From the NCBI RefSeq assembly GCF_001541315.1, contig NZ_LMVK01000051.1, positions 1-64,000 of the forward strand: a stretch of 64,000 nucleotides of DNA, given 5' to 3'. This document shows, piece after piece, positions 28,823 to 38,534 of the stretch. Both the position numbers and the translations under genes were made by a program. The DNA is from Agrobacterium tumefaciens str. B6. GTDB taxonomy: Bacteria > Pseudomonadota > Alphaproteobacteria > Rhizobiales > Rhizobiaceae. The notes under the pieces are model-generated. The model ran no database searches. It had not been told where the DNA came from and worked only from the letters and a program-made list of their open reading frames with translations. The number at the start of each line of letters is the position of its first letter. The first letter of the stretch is position 1.

Positions 28823-30040
28823 TCAGGATTTCAGCCTTATGACCGGGCATTCCGCCCCGGCGGTTGCCGCCGGCGCATGTGGCGGGCGCACGATCAGGCC
28901 ATCGGAATGGGCCAATATCTTCATCATCGATGAATCCTGCTTCGCGTAGGCTTCCGCCACCAGCATGCTGTTTTCGTCCGTGCTGAAACGGGCGCGCAGA
29001 TAGTCCTGCCGTTGGTCATTCGCCTTCAGCGGTGTGGCGGTGCGGGCTGTAGCTTCGCGTTGCAGGGGGGCGCGGCGGGCGGTGCTGCGGGCCAGGGGGT
29101 CGAGGAACAGCAGGCCGCAGAGGAGGGTCGCAACCGGGTTTCCAGGCAGGCCCAGAACCTGCATGGCGCCAATGGCGCCGACCATCAGCGGTTTCCCCGG
29201 ACGCATGGCGATGCGCCAGAAATCGAGCTGCATGCCTTCCGCCTTCAACGCGGCCTGCACGAGGTCGTGGTCGCCAACGGAGGCGCCGCCGAGCGTCACC
29301 AGCACATCGACCTTCGCCGCGACGGCCTTGCCGATGGCCGCGCGGATCAACCCCTCGTCATCGGCAATGATGCCGAGGTCGAGAACCTCTGCGCCGGCCT
29401 GCCGGGCAAGGGCTGCAACACCGAAGGTGTTGGAGGCGATGATCTGGGCGGGCTGCGGGGCGCTTCCCGGCGGCAGCAACTCATCGCCGGTGGCGAGGAT
29501 GGCGATGCGCGGCTTGCGATAGACGGTCAGCGCGGCATGGTTCATCGCCGCCGCCAGTGTCAGGTCGGTGAAGCCAAGTTCACGCCCGGCCTTCAGCGCC
29601 GTTTCGCCTTCGGTAAAATCCTGCCCGCGCGGGCGGATATGTCGCCCGGCGGTGACGTCGAAGGCGGTGCGGATCTTTCCGCTCTCCAGCACTTCGGCAT
29701 CTTCCTGAATGAGGACCGTATCCGCACCCTGCGGCACCGGCGCGCCGGTGAAGATGCGTACGGCCTGGCCTTCACCAACAGTGCCGGTAAAAGCATGGCC
29801 GGCGGCGGCCTGGCCGATGACGGTGAGAACCGAGCCGATACAGAGCGCATCGGCACTTCGCAGCGCATAGCCATCCATGGCCGAAGCATCAAAGGGCGGC
29901 TGGGTGAGACGCGCCGTAAGGTCGGCCGAGAGAACGCGACCATCACATTCGGCAAGCGGCAGGGTCTCGCTTTCGGTCACCGGAACCGCTGCCTCCAGAA
30001 GGCGTGTTATGGCCTCAGCCACGGGCAGCAGCGGTTTCAT
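28823..30040 (-). CDS. moeA: molybdopterin molybdenumtransferase MoeA
   Basis: MoeA (405 residues) inserts molybdate into adenylylated molybdopterin. Family motifs are PPFDASAMDGYAL, RIFTGAPVPQGADTV, ILATGDELLPPG, TLGGASVGDHDLV, MRPGKPLMVG and GLPGNPVATLL. The four-domain length is normal. It is the last gene of a minus-strand unit ppiD-trpD-trpC-moaC-moeA, one base after moaC, and supplies the step after mobA/moaA products elsewhere in this window. Confidence 0.95.
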   Translation of the reverse strand: MKPLLPVAEAITRLLEAAVPVTESETLPLAECDGRVLSADLTARLTQPPFDASAMDGYALRSADALCIGSVLTVIGQAAAGHAFTGTVGEGQAVRIFTGAPVPQGADTVLIQEDAEVLESGKIRTAFDVTAGRHIRPRGQDFTEGETALKAGRELGFTDLTLAAAMNHAALTVYRKPRIAILATGDELLPPGSAPQPAQIIASNTFGVAALARQAGAEVLDLGIIADDEGLIRAAIGKAVAAKVDVLVTLGGASVGDHDLVQAALKAEGMQLDFWRIAMRPGKPLMVGAIGAMQVLGLPGNPVATLLCGLLFLDPLARSTARRAPLQREATARTATPLKANDQRQDYLRARFSTDENSMLVAEAYAKQDSSMMKILAHSDGLIVRPPHAPAATAGAECPVIRLKS

Positions 30041-30532
30041 TCAGGTCTCCTGTCGCCGGAAATCGCCGGATTTGCCGCCGCTCTTTTCGAGAAGGCGGAT
30101 ATTGACGATTTCCATCGCCTTGTCGGCGGCTTTCGCCATGTCATAGATCGTCAGGCAGGCAATGGAGACGGCGGTCAGCGCTTCCATCTCCACGCCCGTT
30201 TTGCCAGACAGTTTCACCGTGGCCTCGACTCTCAGGCCGGGCAGGGCGGTATCTTCGGTAATATCGACCGCAACCTTGGTCAGCATCAGCGGATGGCAGA
30301 GCGGAATGAGGTTTGCCGTCTGCTTGGCGGCCATGATGCCCGCCAGACGGGCAGTGCCGATGACATCGCCCTTCTTGGCATTGCCGTCGCGGATGAGCGC
30401 CAGCGTTTCCGGCTTCATCTTCACAAAGCCTTCGGCCACGGCGACGCGGATGGTCTCGGCCTTGTCGCCGACATCGACCATATGCGCTTCGCCGCTCGCA
30501 TCGATATGGGTGAGCCTGTTTGCCTCGCTCAT
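30041..30532 (-). CDS. moaC: cyclic pyranopterin monophosphate synthase MoaC
   Basis: MoaC (163 residues) converts the MoaA product to cyclic pyranopterin monophosphate. The start [21 protein letters not shown], the [12 protein letters not shown] active-site region and [20 protein letters not shown] are diagnostic. It lies between trpC (7-base gap) and moeA (no gap), clearly one operon. The pairing of trpC-moaC-moeA is known in alphaproteobacteria. Confidence 0.96.
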   Translation of the reverse strand: MSEANRLTHIDASGEAHMVDVGDKAETIRVAVAEGFVKMKPETLALIRDGNAKKGDVIGTARLAGIMAAKQTANLIPLCHPLMLTKVAVDITEDTALPGLRVEATVKLSGKTGVEMEALTAVSIACLTIYDMAKAADKAMEIVNIRLLEKSGGKSGDFRRQET

Positions 30533-30539
30533 CGGGGCT

Positions 30540-31355
30540 TTATTCCGCTGCCAGAATGCCGGATTGGCCTGTCAGCAGCGCTTTGGTCGCCGCCGTCACA
30601 TCGTCCTTGCGCATCAGGCTTTCGCCGACGAGGAAGGTGCTGATGCCGCTCTTTTCCAGACGCTGGCAGTCCTCGAAGGTGAAGATGCCGCTTTCGCCCA
30701 CCAGCAGCCGGTCAGCCGGCACGAGGCCCGCCAGCTTCTCGCTGGTTTCGACGCTGACTTCGAAGGTGCGCAGGTTGCGGTTGTTGATGCCGAGAAGCGG
30801 CGAGGCGAGTTTCAGCGCCCGTTCGGTTTCTTCGGCGTCATGCACCTCGACCAGCACATCCATGCCAAGCGCAAAAGCCTCGTCTTCAAGGCGTTTCGCC
30901 TCGTCATCGGAGAGCGACGCCATGATGAGGAGAATGCAGTCCGCGCCCCAGGCACGGGCTTCATGCACCTGGTAAGTATCGAACATGAAATCCTTGCGCA
31001 GCGCCGGCAAAGCGCAGGCATTGCGGGCGGCGGTCAGGAATTCCGGTGCGCCCTGAAAGCTCGGCGTATCCGTCAAAACCGACAGACAAGCGGCGCCACC
31101 GGCTTCATAGGCGGCGGCCAGCGCCGGCGGATCGAAATCCGGACGGATCAGGCCCTTGGAGGGGCTCGCCTTCTTGATTTCGGCGATCAGCCCGAACTTG
31201 CCTTCGGCCTGCTTTGCCCTCAGCGCTTTATAAAAGCCGCGGGGCGCGCTCTGGTCTGCGGCCATGGCCTTCAGATCGGCCAGCGAAACCTTCGCCTTGG
31301 CGGCGGCGATTTCCTCGCGCTTGTAAGTCTCGATCTTTTTGAGAATGTCGCTCAT
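30540..31355 (-). CDS. trpC: indole-3-glycerol phosphate synthase
   Basis: TrpC (271 residues) closes the indole ring in tryptophan synthesis. The TIM-barrel landmarks are [42 protein letters not shown] and [14 protein letters not shown]. The open frame runs 73 codons further upstream into trpD, but MSDILKKIE at 31355 is the family start, ten bases past the trpD stop. It is mono-functional, unlike the enteric TrpC-TrpF fusion. Confidence 0.96.
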   Translation of the reverse strand: MSDILKKIETYKREEIAAAKAKVSLADLKAMAADQSAPRGFYKALRAKQAEGKFGLIAEIKKASPSKGLIRPDFDPPALAAAYEAGGAACLSVLTDTPSFQGAPEFLTAARNACALPALRKDFMFDTYQVHEARAWGADCILLIMASLSDDEAKRLEDEAFALGMDVLVEVHDAEETERALKLASPLLGINNRNLRTFEVSVETSEKLAGLVPADRLLVGESGIFTFEDCQRLEKSGISTFLVGESLMRKDDVTAATKALLTGQSGILAAE

Positions 31356-31365
31356 GATCTCGCTC

Positions 31366-32379
31366 TCATTCTTCGTTGGACACGGCAACCAGACGGTCGA
31401 GCGCGGCTGCGGCCTTGCCGCTGTCCAGCGCCTCGCTGACGATCGCCATCGCCTCAGTGAGCGTTTCCGCCTTGCCGGCAATGACCAGCGCTGCGGCCGC
31501 GTTGCACAGCGACACGTCACGATAGGCGTTGCGTTTGCCGGACAGGACCTCGCGCAGTGCTGCTGCATTGGCAATGCCGTCGCCGCCCTTCAGGTCTTCC
31601 ATGGAAGCGGGCTCGACGCCGAAATCCTTCGGCGTCAGGTCGAAAGTGCGGATCTTGCCGCCTTCCAGCGCCGCCACATGGGTAACGCCCGTGGTCGTCA
31701 CCTCGTCCATGCCGTCGCCATGCACGACCCAGATGCTTTCAGAACCGAGATCGCGCAGCACTTCGGCAAGCGGCACCAGCCAGCGCGGCGAGAAGACGCC
31801 GAGCAGTTGGCGTTTTGCGCCTGCCGGATTGGAAAGGGGGCCAAGCAGGTTGAAGATCGTCCGCGTGCCGAGTTCGACGCGGCTGGGGCCGACATGGCGC
31901 ATGGCCGAATGGTGCAGCTGCGCGAACATGAAGCCGAGACCCGCCTCGCTGATGCAGCGGGCGATGAGCTCAGGACCGATATCGAGCTTCACGCCAAGCG
32001 CGGAGAGTGCGTCTGCCGTGCCGGATTTGGAGCTCAGCGCCCGGTTGCCATGCTTGGCAACGGGCAGGCCCGTTCCGGCGACGATGATCGAGGCGAGTGT
32101 CGAGATATTATAGGTGCCGATGCCGTCACCGCCGGTTCCGACGATATCGATGGCATTGGCGGGAGCCGAAACCGGCAGCATGCGGGCGCGCATGGAGGAG
32201 ACGGCGCCGACGATTTCGTCCACCGTTTCGCCGCGCACGCGCAGCGCCATCAGGAAGCCGCCAATCTGCGACGGCGTGGCTTCGCCCGACATCAAAACGT
32301 CGAAAGCCGCCCGCGATTCCTCGCGGTTCAGGCTCTCTCCATTTGCGACCTTGGCGATCAGCGGCTTCAGTTCGGCCAT
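31366..32379 (-). CDS. trpD: anthranilate phosphoribosyltransferase
   Basis: TrpD (337 residues) adds phosphoribose to anthranilate. It shows the glycine-rich [20 protein letters not shown] motif, [21 protein letters not shown] and the [14 protein letters not shown] loop. MAELKPLI at 32379 has a GGGGG ribosome site. No trpG is adjacent, which fits the fused trpEG that rhizobia carry elsewhere. The upstream ppiD ends 16 bases before it. Confidence 0.96.
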   Translation of the reverse strand: MAELKPLIAKVANGESLNREESRAAFDVLMSGEATPSQIGGFLMALRVRGETVDEIVGAVSSMRARMLPVSAPANAIDIVGTGGDGIGTYNISTLASIIVAGTGLPVAKHGNRALSSKSGTADALSALGVKLDIGPELIARCISEAGLGFMFAQLHHSAMRHVGPSRVELGTRTIFNLLGPLSNPAGAKRQLLGVFSPRWLVPLAEVLRDLGSESIWVVHGDGMDEVTTTGVTHVAALEGGKIRTFDLTPKDFGVEPASMEDLKGGDGIANAAALREVLSGKRNAYRDVSLCNAAAALVIAGKAETLTEAMAIVSEALDSGKAAAALDRLVAVSNEE

Positions 32380-32395
32380 CTTGTCGCCCCCCGGG

Positions 32396-34288
32396 TTAGA
32401 AGCCGACCATCGCCTGATCGGCGAGGGCCTGATTGATGGTGACACCATAGTCATTCTGCAGGCGGTTGACCATCTGGTCCAGCATGTCGTCGCCGGCCGC
32501 GCGGGCAATGGCGGCAAACTGCTGGTCGTCATTGGCAAGCGCGTCTGCAGGCGCATTGGTGTCGACGGAGGTGACCTTGAAGAGGATGCGGCTGGAACCC
32601 TCGGCATCGGCGGCAGTGCCGACCACGCCTTCGGCGCCCGAGAAGACGGCGGCGATGGTCTGCCGGCCGAAAATCGCGTCCTCGCTGGGGCGGCGCAGGC
32701 CGGATTTCTGCTCGACGGCAAGGCTCAGCTCACCGGCCACGGCCTCCCGCGTGTCGCCCTTTTCGACGCGCGCCTTCAGTTCCTCGGCCTTGGCGGCAAG
32801 CGCGTTGCGCTGCTGTTCCGCCGTCCAGTCGGCCACGACATCGTCGCGGACTTCGGCAAGCGTACGGTCGCGGGCGGCGATGATCTGGTCGACATCGAAC
32901 CAGATGTAGCCTTCACGGCCGAGATTGATCGGCAGGGCTTCCGTGCCGGGTTCGGTCTTGAAGACCTCCTGCGCGAGCTGCGGGGAGGGCAGGCCCTGAA
33001 TCGCATCGCCCTTCTCATCGAGGCCGGAAGCGTCGATGGCGGCGATGGTGACGGCCTTCAGGTTCAGCTGCGTTGCCGCATCCGCGAGCGAAGAGCCGCC
33101 GGCGCGCAGGTCCTCGTAACGGTCATGAACATTGGTGATTTCTTCCGCAGCGGCGGCGGTGGCGAGGTCCTTGCGGATATCCTCCTTCGCCTCTTCCAGC
33201 GTGCGGGTGGTTTCCGGCTTGATGCCGGTGACGCGCAGGAGCACCGGGCCGAAGGAACCTTCGACCACCGGCGATACGCCGCCATCCTTCTGGATGGCGA
33301 AAGCGGCATCGGCAATCGACTGGTCGGGGATGGTATCCTTGGTGAATTCGCCGAGCGTGACGTCCGACGCGGCCTTGCCCTGATCCTTCACCACCTGGTC
33401 ATAGGTGGTATTGCCGAGGCGGATCTGTTCGGCGGCTGCTTCGGCCATTTCCTTTTCAGGGAAGGTCAGCTGCTCCACCGTGCGGCGGCCGGCGGTGCGG
33501 AAGCTGGCCTTGTGGCTGGTGGAATAATCAGCGATCTGGGCGTCGGGGACGGGGGCCTGGTCGGCCATGTCCGACGGTTCCAGCTTCACATAGGGGAACT
33601 TGCGGGACTCGGGCGCGCGGTATTTCGTCTTGTTGGTTTCGAACCAGGGTGTGAGCACATCGTCGCCCGGCGCCTTGACCGGCGGAATGACGGCGTTCGA
33701 AAGAATGACGTAATCGACCGAGCGCTGTTCATTACGATATTGCTTCAGCGCATCCACCAGCACCTGCGGTGCGGCAAAACCATCGGAGACGGCTTCAACG
33801 ATCTGGCTTCGGACGGCAACCTTGCTGCGTTCCTTGATATAGTCGTCCTCGCGGAAGCCGGAATTGCGCAGGCGCTCGCTGAAGAGATTACGGTCGAACT
33901 GGCCGTTGACTGACTTGAAGGCCGGGTCTTCGGCGATGAGGTTGGCGAGGCGGTTTTCCGAAAGGCCGAGATTCATCTTCGAGGCCAGCTCGTCAAGGGC
34001 TGCACCGGCCGCAAGCTGGCTGAAGACCTGACGGTCGATGCCGAAGGCCTTGGCCTGTTCGGTCGTCAGCCGGGTGCCGAACTGGCGGCTGAGATCGGAA
34101 ATCTGGCGCTGATAGGCGAGGCGGAACTCCTCAGGGCTGACCGTCTGGTCGCCCACCGTCATGACGGCGTGGGAATTGGCGGTGACAAGCGATGCGGAGA
34201 CGCCCCAGACGCCAAACGAAACAACAAGCAGGAGAAGCAGCAGCTTGGCTGCCATGGTTCGAGAAGCATTTCTCAGGGAATCGAGCAT
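32396..34288 (-). CDS. ppiD: membrane-anchored peptidyl-prolyl isomerase/chaperone, PpiD-like
   Basis: The 630-residue protein has one N-terminal membrane anchor ([21 protein letters not shown], about 15-35). A SurA_N-like helical domain (residues 45-190) and parvulin-related SurA/PpiD C-terminal parts follow, so most of it faces the periplasm. PpiD-type proteins help fold exported and outer-membrane proteins near the Sec translocon. The parvulin domain is poorly conserved, so catalytic activity is uncertain. It heads the operon continuing into trpD; in rhizobia it is commonly found beside trpD. Confidence 0.88.
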   Translation of the reverse strand: MLDSLRNASRTMAAKLLLLLLVVSFGVWGVSASLVTANSHAVMTVGDQTVSPEEFRLAYQRQISDLSRQFGTRLTTEQAKAFGIDRQVFSQLAAGAALDELASKMNLGLSENRLANLIAEDPAFKSVNGQFDRNLFSERLRNSGFREDDYIKERSKVAVRSQIVEAVSDGFAAPQVLVDALKQYRNEQRSVDYVILSNAVIPPVKAPGDDVLTPWFETNKTKYRAPESRKFPYVKLEPSDMADQAPVPDAQIADYSTSHKASFRTAGRRTVEQLTFPEKEMAEAAAEQIRLGNTTYDQVVKDQGKAASDVTLGEFTKDTIPDQSIADAAFAIQKDGGVSPVVEGSFGPVLLRVTGIKPETTRTLEEAKEDIRKDLATAAAAEEITNVHDRYEDLRAGGSSLADAATQLNLKAVTIAAIDASGLDEKGDAIQGLPSPQLAQEVFKTEPGTEALPINLGREGYIWFDVDQIIAARDRTLAEVRDDVVADWTAEQQRNALAAKAEELKARVEKGDTREAVAGELSLAVEQKSGLRRPSEDAIFGRQTIAAVFSGAEGVVGTAADAEGSSRILFKVTSVDTNAPADALANDDQQFAAIARAAGDDMLDQMVNRLQNDYGVTINQALADQAMVGF

Positions 34289-34479
34289 CGTTATGCAAAC
34301 CTCACAGGAACGTCATCGCGGTCGCCGGCTGTCCGGCCCGCAACGTATCGGCGTTCCTTAAATCAATCCAAACGGAAATTGAAGGGAATTTGCCTTTGAA
34401 AAACGGGGTTTTGAAAACGGTTGTGTGATTGGAGGCGCCGAAATGGAGGCGATGGTCCGATATCGGCTGCCTCTCCTTA

Positions 34480-34598
34480 CCTCATTCCTGTGCTTGTCAC
34501 AGGAATTAAGCCAGCTCAAGTCCTTGGGCTGAAAGGACTCCTCCCACTGCATGAGAGCCACATCGGCCGGTTTCCCGTGACAAGCACAGGAATGAGGG
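34480..34598. repeat. dispersed palindromic repeat A5 (RIME-like)
   Basis: The outer arms CTCATTCCTGTGCTTGTCAC and CGTGACAAGCACAGGAATGA match A1 and A6. The left core hairpin is kept (CAGCTCAAGTCCTTGGGCTG). The right part (CATGAGAGCCACATCGGCCG) has lost the usual GCGCAGACGCG sequence. Confidence 0.85.
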
Positions 34599-34620
34599 AA
34601 GGAGAGGCTGGCGGCTTGGC

Positions 34621-34652
34621 AAAACAAAACCGCCCGGAAGGTCCAGGCGGTT
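34621..34652 (-). terminator. rho-independent terminator for the 44-residue small-protein gene
   Basis: On the minus strand AACCGCC / GGCGGTT form a 7-bp stem followed by TTGTTTT. It ends about 46 bases beyond the stop at 34698, and so closes the small-protein cluster. Confidence 0.8.
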
Positions 34653-34697
34653 GAAAAAGAATCATTTCTAAGGGGCCGTCGGGTCGGTTCGCCGCGC

Positions 34698-34832
34698 TCA
34701 GAAGGCGCGGTCGCGCCGGATCGTCGCCTTGAATTCCTCATCCTCCCGCCGCATCTCGGCGACGACTGATATCATCGATGTCACGAACATTACGCTGATC
34801 AGGGCCAGAAGCATCGTCAGAAATGTGAACAT
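34698..34832 (-). CDS. 44-residue single-pass membrane protein
   Basis: This short frame has an N-terminal hydrophobic helix (about residues 2-24, starting MFTFLTMLLALISVMFV) and a charged tail with EMRREDEEFKATIRRDRAF. A GGAG ribosome site lies nine bases before the ATG, and a clean intrinsic terminator follows the stop. No family is recognised. It is the last of three tandem micro-genes on this strand, 42 bases after the 59-residue gene, so the cluster may form an operon of small membrane proteins. Confidence 0.65.
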   Translation of the reverse strand: MFTFLTMLLALISVMFVTSMISVVAEMRREDEEFKATIRRDRAF

Positions 34833-34874
34833 TGATATCGTCTCCGGGAGTTATGGGGAAATTCTCCCCGTTCC

Positions 34875-35054
34875 TCAGTAATAATTCATATACTGGTAAC
34901 GGGCGGTCAGCTGCGGGTAGTCCGGTCCCTGGGTTTCAGGCTTCTGCTCATAAAGGCTAAACGTCGTTGCTACCATTGCGATAACCAGTACTGTCCAGGC
35001 GGTGCTGATGACGCTGATTTTCGCCGAAGTAGACTGTTTTTCTCTTACAAACAT
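34875..35054 (-). CDS. 59-residue single-pass membrane protein
   Basis: The frame opens at 35111, but ATG 35054 has AAGGAAC eight bases upstream and gives MFVREKQSTSAK. A hydrophobic helix follows (SVISTAWTVLVIAMVATTF, about residues 13-33), then a polar, Tyr- and Pro-containing tail ending in QYMNYY. No family is recognised. The start, ribosome site, hydropathy and position between two other micro-genes support it being real. The topology is probably N-in with a periplasmic C-terminus. Confidence 0.65.
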   Translation of the reverse strand: MFVREKQSTSAKISVISTAWTVLVIAMVATTFSLYEQKPETQGPDYPQLTARYQYMNYY

Positions 35055-35194
35055 CTGTCCGTTCCTTTGGTTCTTTCTTAACGCGCCATGTCTCAACATG
35101 TTCCGCGTCAACCGTAAAAATCGATTAGCATCGCGCCTGTGAAACTTCCTTGAATGGCTCGTTCATCTGGCGTTCAGGAAACTGGCTAAGGCCG

Positions 35195-35263
35195 TCATTC
35201 GAGAAAAAGATACTCGGCAGCGAATGATGCGATGATCGAAAGGACGATCATGAAGGCCAGCAT
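35195..35263 (-). CDS. 22-residue hydrophobic micropeptide
   Basis: This is a very short frame. The peptide begins MLAFMIVLSIIASFAAEY, a single membrane-spanning helix with an acidic C-terminal end. GGAG lies eight bases before the ATG. Size and character recall KdpF, CydX/CbdX-like or other one-helix micropeptides, but no partner gene is adjacent. It sits 140 bases upstream of the 59-residue gene. Because a 23-codon frame can arise by chance, the call rests on the ribosome site and the company of the other two. Confidence 0.45.
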   Translation of the reverse strand: MLAFMIVLSIIASFAAEYLFLE

Positions 35264-35491
35264 TTTCAATTCTCCGGATGCTTAACGAGTGAGGGGCGTT
35301 TCGGTTTCCCGATGTTGTGCATTTAAACAAAATAGCTGTGAAACCGCACTGAACGGCCCATTCATCCCGGGTTCACGCCGCAGCCGGGCTTGTGAGGGAT
35401 GGTTATAAAGTCTTGCGCCGCGTGCCTCTCCATGACAAAAGGCGGGCACATGATACCCAGCATCGAAGCGCGCCCACCACCTGAGAGCGAT

Positions 35492-35986
35492 ATGACGATT
35501 GCCTTTTATCCAGGATCTTTCGATCCGATGACCAACGGACATCTGGATGTGCTTATCCAGGCGCTGAATGTGGCGTCGAAAGTCATCGTTGCCGTCGGCA
35601 TCCATCCCGGAAAAGCGCCGCTGTTCAGCTTCGAAGAGCGGGCGGCGCTGATAAAGCAGGCGCTTGCCGAACAGCTGCCCGATCAGGCGGCGCGCATGGA
35701 AGTCGTTTCTTTCGATAATCTGGTCGTCGACGCCGCGCGCCAGCACGGCGCGCATCTCCTGCTGCGCGGCCTGCGTGACGGCACAGATCTCGATTATGAA
35801 ATGCAGATGGCCGGCATGAACCGCCAGATGGCGCCTGATATTCAGACCGTGTTCCTGCCCGCCGGCACGTCGTCGCGACCCATTACAGCCACATTGGTCC
35901 GGCAGATCGCCGCCATGGGCGGCAATGTCGACGCCTTCGTGCCCAAGGCCGTGCTTGAAGCCCTCAACGCCAAGCTGAAGCGCTGA
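35492..35986 (+). CDS. coaD: phosphopantetheine adenylyltransferase
   Basis: CoaD makes dephospho-CoA in the penultimate step of CoA synthesis. The 164-residue protein starts [20 protein letters not shown], with the TxGH-type nucleotidyl motif (TNGH), and ends with [18 protein letters not shown] carrying the SS-x-R ATP site. The frame reaches back to 35399, but only 35492 fits the family, with GAGAG upstream. The cyclophilin genes follow at 30 bases and may be co-transcribed. Confidence 0.95.
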   Translation: MTIAFYPGSFDPMTNGHLDVLIQALNVASKVIVAVGIHPGKAPLFSFEERAALIKQALAEQLPDQAARMEVVSFDNLVVDAARQHGAHLLLRGLRDGTDLDYEMQMAGMNRQMAPDIQTVFLPAGTSSRPITATLVRQIAAMGGNVDAFVPKAVLEALNAKLKR

Positions 35987-36015
35987 CTTCAGCCTCACAT
36001 TCTGGAGCCAATCCG

Positions 36016-36585
36016 ATGAAACTCGTTCGATTTGCCTTTGCTGGCGCCATGTTTGCAGGTGCGCTTGCCGTCAGCACCCTCGCTTCGGCCGCCGAACTTC
36101 TCACCGTCCAGCTGAAGGATGGTCCCGTTGTCATCGAGCTGATGCCCGATGTTGCGCCGAAGCACGTGGCGCAGATCGAGGCGCTGGCCAAGAAGGGCGC
36201 TTATGACAACGTCGCCTTCCACCGCGTCATCGACGGCTTCATGGCGCAGACCGGCGACGTGCAGTATGGCAACATGGAGAAGGGCTTCAGCGCCCAGCGC
36301 GCCGGCACCGGCGGTTCCGACCTGCCGGATATTCCGGCCGAATTCTCCAAGGTTCCGTTCACGCGTGGTGTGGTCGGCATGGCCCGCTCGCAGGACCCGA
36401 ATTCCGCCAATTCGCAGTTCTTCATCATGTTTGCCGATGGTCCGTTCCTGAACGGGCAATATACCGTGGTCGGCAAGGTCGTGTCCGGCATGGAAGCCGT
36501 TGACAAGATCAAGCGCGGCGCCGGCGGCAACGGCGAAGTTTCCAACCCCGACCGGATGATCAAGGTCACCGTCGGCAAAAAGTAA
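36016..36585 (+). CDS. ppiA: periplasmic cyclophilin-type peptidyl-prolyl isomerase
   Basis: Residues 1-26 are a Sec signal peptide (AGAMFAGALAVSTLASAAEL). The rest is a cyclophilin domain with FHRVIDGFMAQTGD, the QFFIMFADGPFLNGQYTVVGKVVSGMEAVDKI block and GMARSQDPNSANSQFF, in which the catalytic Arg and Phe are kept. It should accelerate proline isomerisation in exported proteins. It is followed 37 bases later by a signal-less paralogue, the usual periplasmic/cytosolic pair of rhizobia. Confidence 0.93.
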   Translation: MKLVRFAFAGAMFAGALAVSTLASAAELLTVQLKDGPVVIELMPDVAPKHVAQIEALAKKGAYDNVAFHRVIDGFMAQTGDVQYGNMEKGFSAQRAGTGGSDLPDIPAEFSKVPFTRGVVGMARSQDPNSANSQFFIMFADGPFLNGQYTVVGKVVSGMEAVDKIKRGAGGNGEVSNPDRMIKVTVGKK

Positions 36586-36621
36586 GGTAGGGCAATAGAG
36601 CCCGAACAGAGGAGAATAACC

Positions 36622-37131
36622 ATGGCCGAGATCAAGGATCCGGAAAACACCATCATCATGGAAACGACGACCGGCAAGGTCGTGATCCAGCTGCTGCCGG
36701 AAGTTGCTCCGGGCCACGTTGCCCGCATCAAGGAACTCGTATCGGAAGGCGCTTATGACGGCGTCGTGTTCCACCGCGTCATCGAAGACTTCATGGCCCA
36801 GACCGGCGACGTGCAGTTCGGCAAGAAGGGTTCCGACAGCTTCAACCCGGCCCGCGCCGGCATGGGCGGTTCCGACAAGCCGGACCTGAAGGCTGAATTC
36901 TCCGCCATCCCGCATGTGCGCGGCACCTGCTCCATGGCCCGTTCGCAGAGCCCGAACTCCGCCAATTCGCAGTTCTTCATCTGCTTCACGGATTCTCCGT
37001 GGCTCAACAAGCAGTACACCGTCTGGGGCCAGGTCATCGAAGGCATGGAAGCCATCGATAAGGTCAAGCGCGGCGAGCCGGTGAAGGATCCCGATTCGAT
37101 CGTTTCCATCAAGCTCGCTTCGGCGGCCTGA
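36622..37131 (+). CDS. ppiB: cytoplasmic cyclophilin-type peptidyl-prolyl isomerase
   Basis: This 169-residue cyclophilin has no signal peptide. It contains FHRVIEDFMAQTGD, CSMARSQSPNSANSQFFICF and WLNKQYTVWGQVIEGMEAIDKV; the Trp in that block is the cyclosporin-contact position. A GAGGAG ribosome site precedes the ATG. It is clearly a tandem duplicate of the gene before it and ends in a strong terminator. Confidence 0.94.
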   Translation: MAEIKDPENTIIMETTTGKVVIQLLPEVAPGHVARIKELVSEGAYDGVVFHRVIEDFMAQTGDVQFGKKGSDSFNPARAGMGGSDKPDLKAEFSAIPHVRGTCSMARSQSPNSANSQFFICFTDSPWLNKQYTVWGQVIEGMEAIDKVKRGEPVKDPDSIVSIKLASAA

Positions 37132-37151
37132 TTTTCGGAAGTTGCAGTTTG

Positions 37152-37183
37152 ACCCGTCCCGCAGTTTATGCGGGGCGGGTTTT
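37152..37183 (+). terminator. rho-independent terminator after the cyclophilin pair
   Basis: An 11-bp stem, ACCCGTCCCGC / GCGGGGCGGGT with one G-T pair and a seven-base loop, is followed by TTTT. It begins 21 bases after the stop. Confidence 0.9.
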
Positions 37184-37262
37184 GATGTTTATTGACGGTG
37201 CTTGATCTGGAGGACGGTGCGGCAGATTTGACGATTGCTGTTCTTTGCGCCGTTTCCTTTTT

Positions 37263-37380
37263 CCCTCATTCCCGTGCTTGTCACAGGAATCCAGCCAGCC
37301 CAAGTCTTTGGGCTGGAAAGCCACCCTCGCCAGGCAGACGCGTGTCGACTGGATTCCTGTGACAAGCACAGGAATGAGGG
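37263..37380. repeat. dispersed palindromic repeat A6 (RIME-like)
   Basis: This is a near-perfect copy of the A1 design. The arms are CATTCCCGTGCTTGTCACAG and GTGACAAGCACAGGAATGAG, and the core is CAGCCCAAGTCTTTGGGCTG plus CAGACGCGTGTCGACTGG. It fills the space between the cyclophilin terminator and queA. Confidence 0.88.
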
Positions 37381-37451
37381 GAGTGGGCGGGATGCGGCGG
37401 ACCGAAATTCACCGTGCCGTGTAAAGTTTTGATGTCTGGAAGACCCTTGCA

Positions 37452-38534
37452 ATGCGTGTAGACCTGTTCGATTTCGATTTGCCCGAGGAGAATATCGCCC
37501 TTCGCCCGGCGAACCCGCGCGACAGCGCGCGCCTGCTGGTGGTCGATCCGAATGAAAACCGCATGGAAGACCACCGCGTCTTTGACCTGCCGTCTTTCCT
37601 GAAGCCCGGCGATGCGCTTGTCTTCAACGATACCCGCGTCATTCCCGCCCAGCTTGAGGGCGTTCGCCTGCGCGAAGGCGCGCCGGAGACGGCTGTTTCG
37701 GCCACGCTGCACATGCGCGCCGACCAGTCGCGCTGGAAGGCTTTCGCGCGCCCCGGCAAGCGCATCAAAGAGGGTGACCGCATCCGTTTCGGTTATGAGC
37801 GCGACAATGCCTGCGGCCTTGCCCATATCGAGGCCACCGTCGAGGAAAAGGGCGAAGAGGGCGAAATCACGCTGCTTTTCGACGTTTCCGGCCCTGTTCT
37901 GGATGAGGCGATCGCCTCCGTCGGCCATATTCCCTTGCCGCCCTATATTGCCGCCAAGCGGCCGGAAGATGCGCAGGACCAGACCGATTACCAGACCATC
38001 TATGCCCGCGAGAAGGGCGCCGTCGCCGCCCCCACCGCCGGACTGCATTTCACGCCCGATCTGTTCGAAGCTCTTGATAAGGGGGGTATCGAGCGGCATT
38101 TCGTGACACTTCACGTTGGGGCAGGCACCTTCCTTCCGGTGAAGTCCGACGATACCGACGATCACAAGATGCATTTCGAGATCGGCCATGTGTCGCAGGA
38201 AACCGCCGACAGACTGAATGCCGTGAAGGCGCGCGGCGGGCGCATCGTCTGCGTCGGCACCACCTCGCTGCGGTTGATCGAAAGCGCTGCCTCCGAAGAC
38301 GGCGTCATTCACCCATGGTCAGGCCCCACAGGCATCTTCATCACGCCCGGATATCGCTTCCGCGCGGTCGATATTCTGATGACCAATTTCCACCTGCCGA
38401 AATCGACGCTGTTCATGCTCGTTTCGGCTTTCTGCGGTCTCGAAACGATGCGTGACGCTTATAAGCACGCCATCGAAACCGGATACCGCTTCTATTCCTA
38501 TGGCGATTCCAGCCTGTTGTTCCGGAAAAACTGA
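37452..38534 (+). CDS. queA: S-adenosylmethionine:tRNA ribosyltransferase-isomerase
   Basis: QueA moves the ribosyl part of SAM to preQ1-modified tRNA, making epoxyqueuosine. The 360-residue protein starts [18 protein letters not shown] and contains [44 protein letters not shown] and [17 protein letters not shown]. It overlaps tgt by one base (TGATG), so the two queuosine genes are coupled. Confidence 0.96.
   Translation: MRVDLFDFDLPEENIALRPANPRDSARLLVVDPNENRMEDHRVFDLPSFLKPGDALVFNDTRVIPAQLEGVRLREGAPETAVSATLHMRADQSRWKAFARPGKRIKEGDRIRFGYERDNACGLAHIEATVEEKGEEGEITLLFDVSGPVLDEAIASVGHIPLPPYIAAKRPEDAQDQTDYQTIYAREKGAVAAPTAGLHFTPDLFEALDKGGIERHFVTLHVGAGTFLPVKSDDTDDHKMHFEIGHVSQETADRLNAVKARGGRIVCVGTTSLRLIESAASEDGVIHPWSGPTGIFITPGYRFRAVDILMTNFHLPKSTLFMLVSAFCGLETMRDAYKHAIETGYRFYSYGDSSLLFRKN

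Noticed and set aside
28612-28842. Small plus-strand frame between dgcB and moeA
   Set aside because: There is no ribosome site, and it runs antisense into the 3' end of moeA. The CCGCC-TATA-GGCGG hairpin inside it argues for non-coding DNA.
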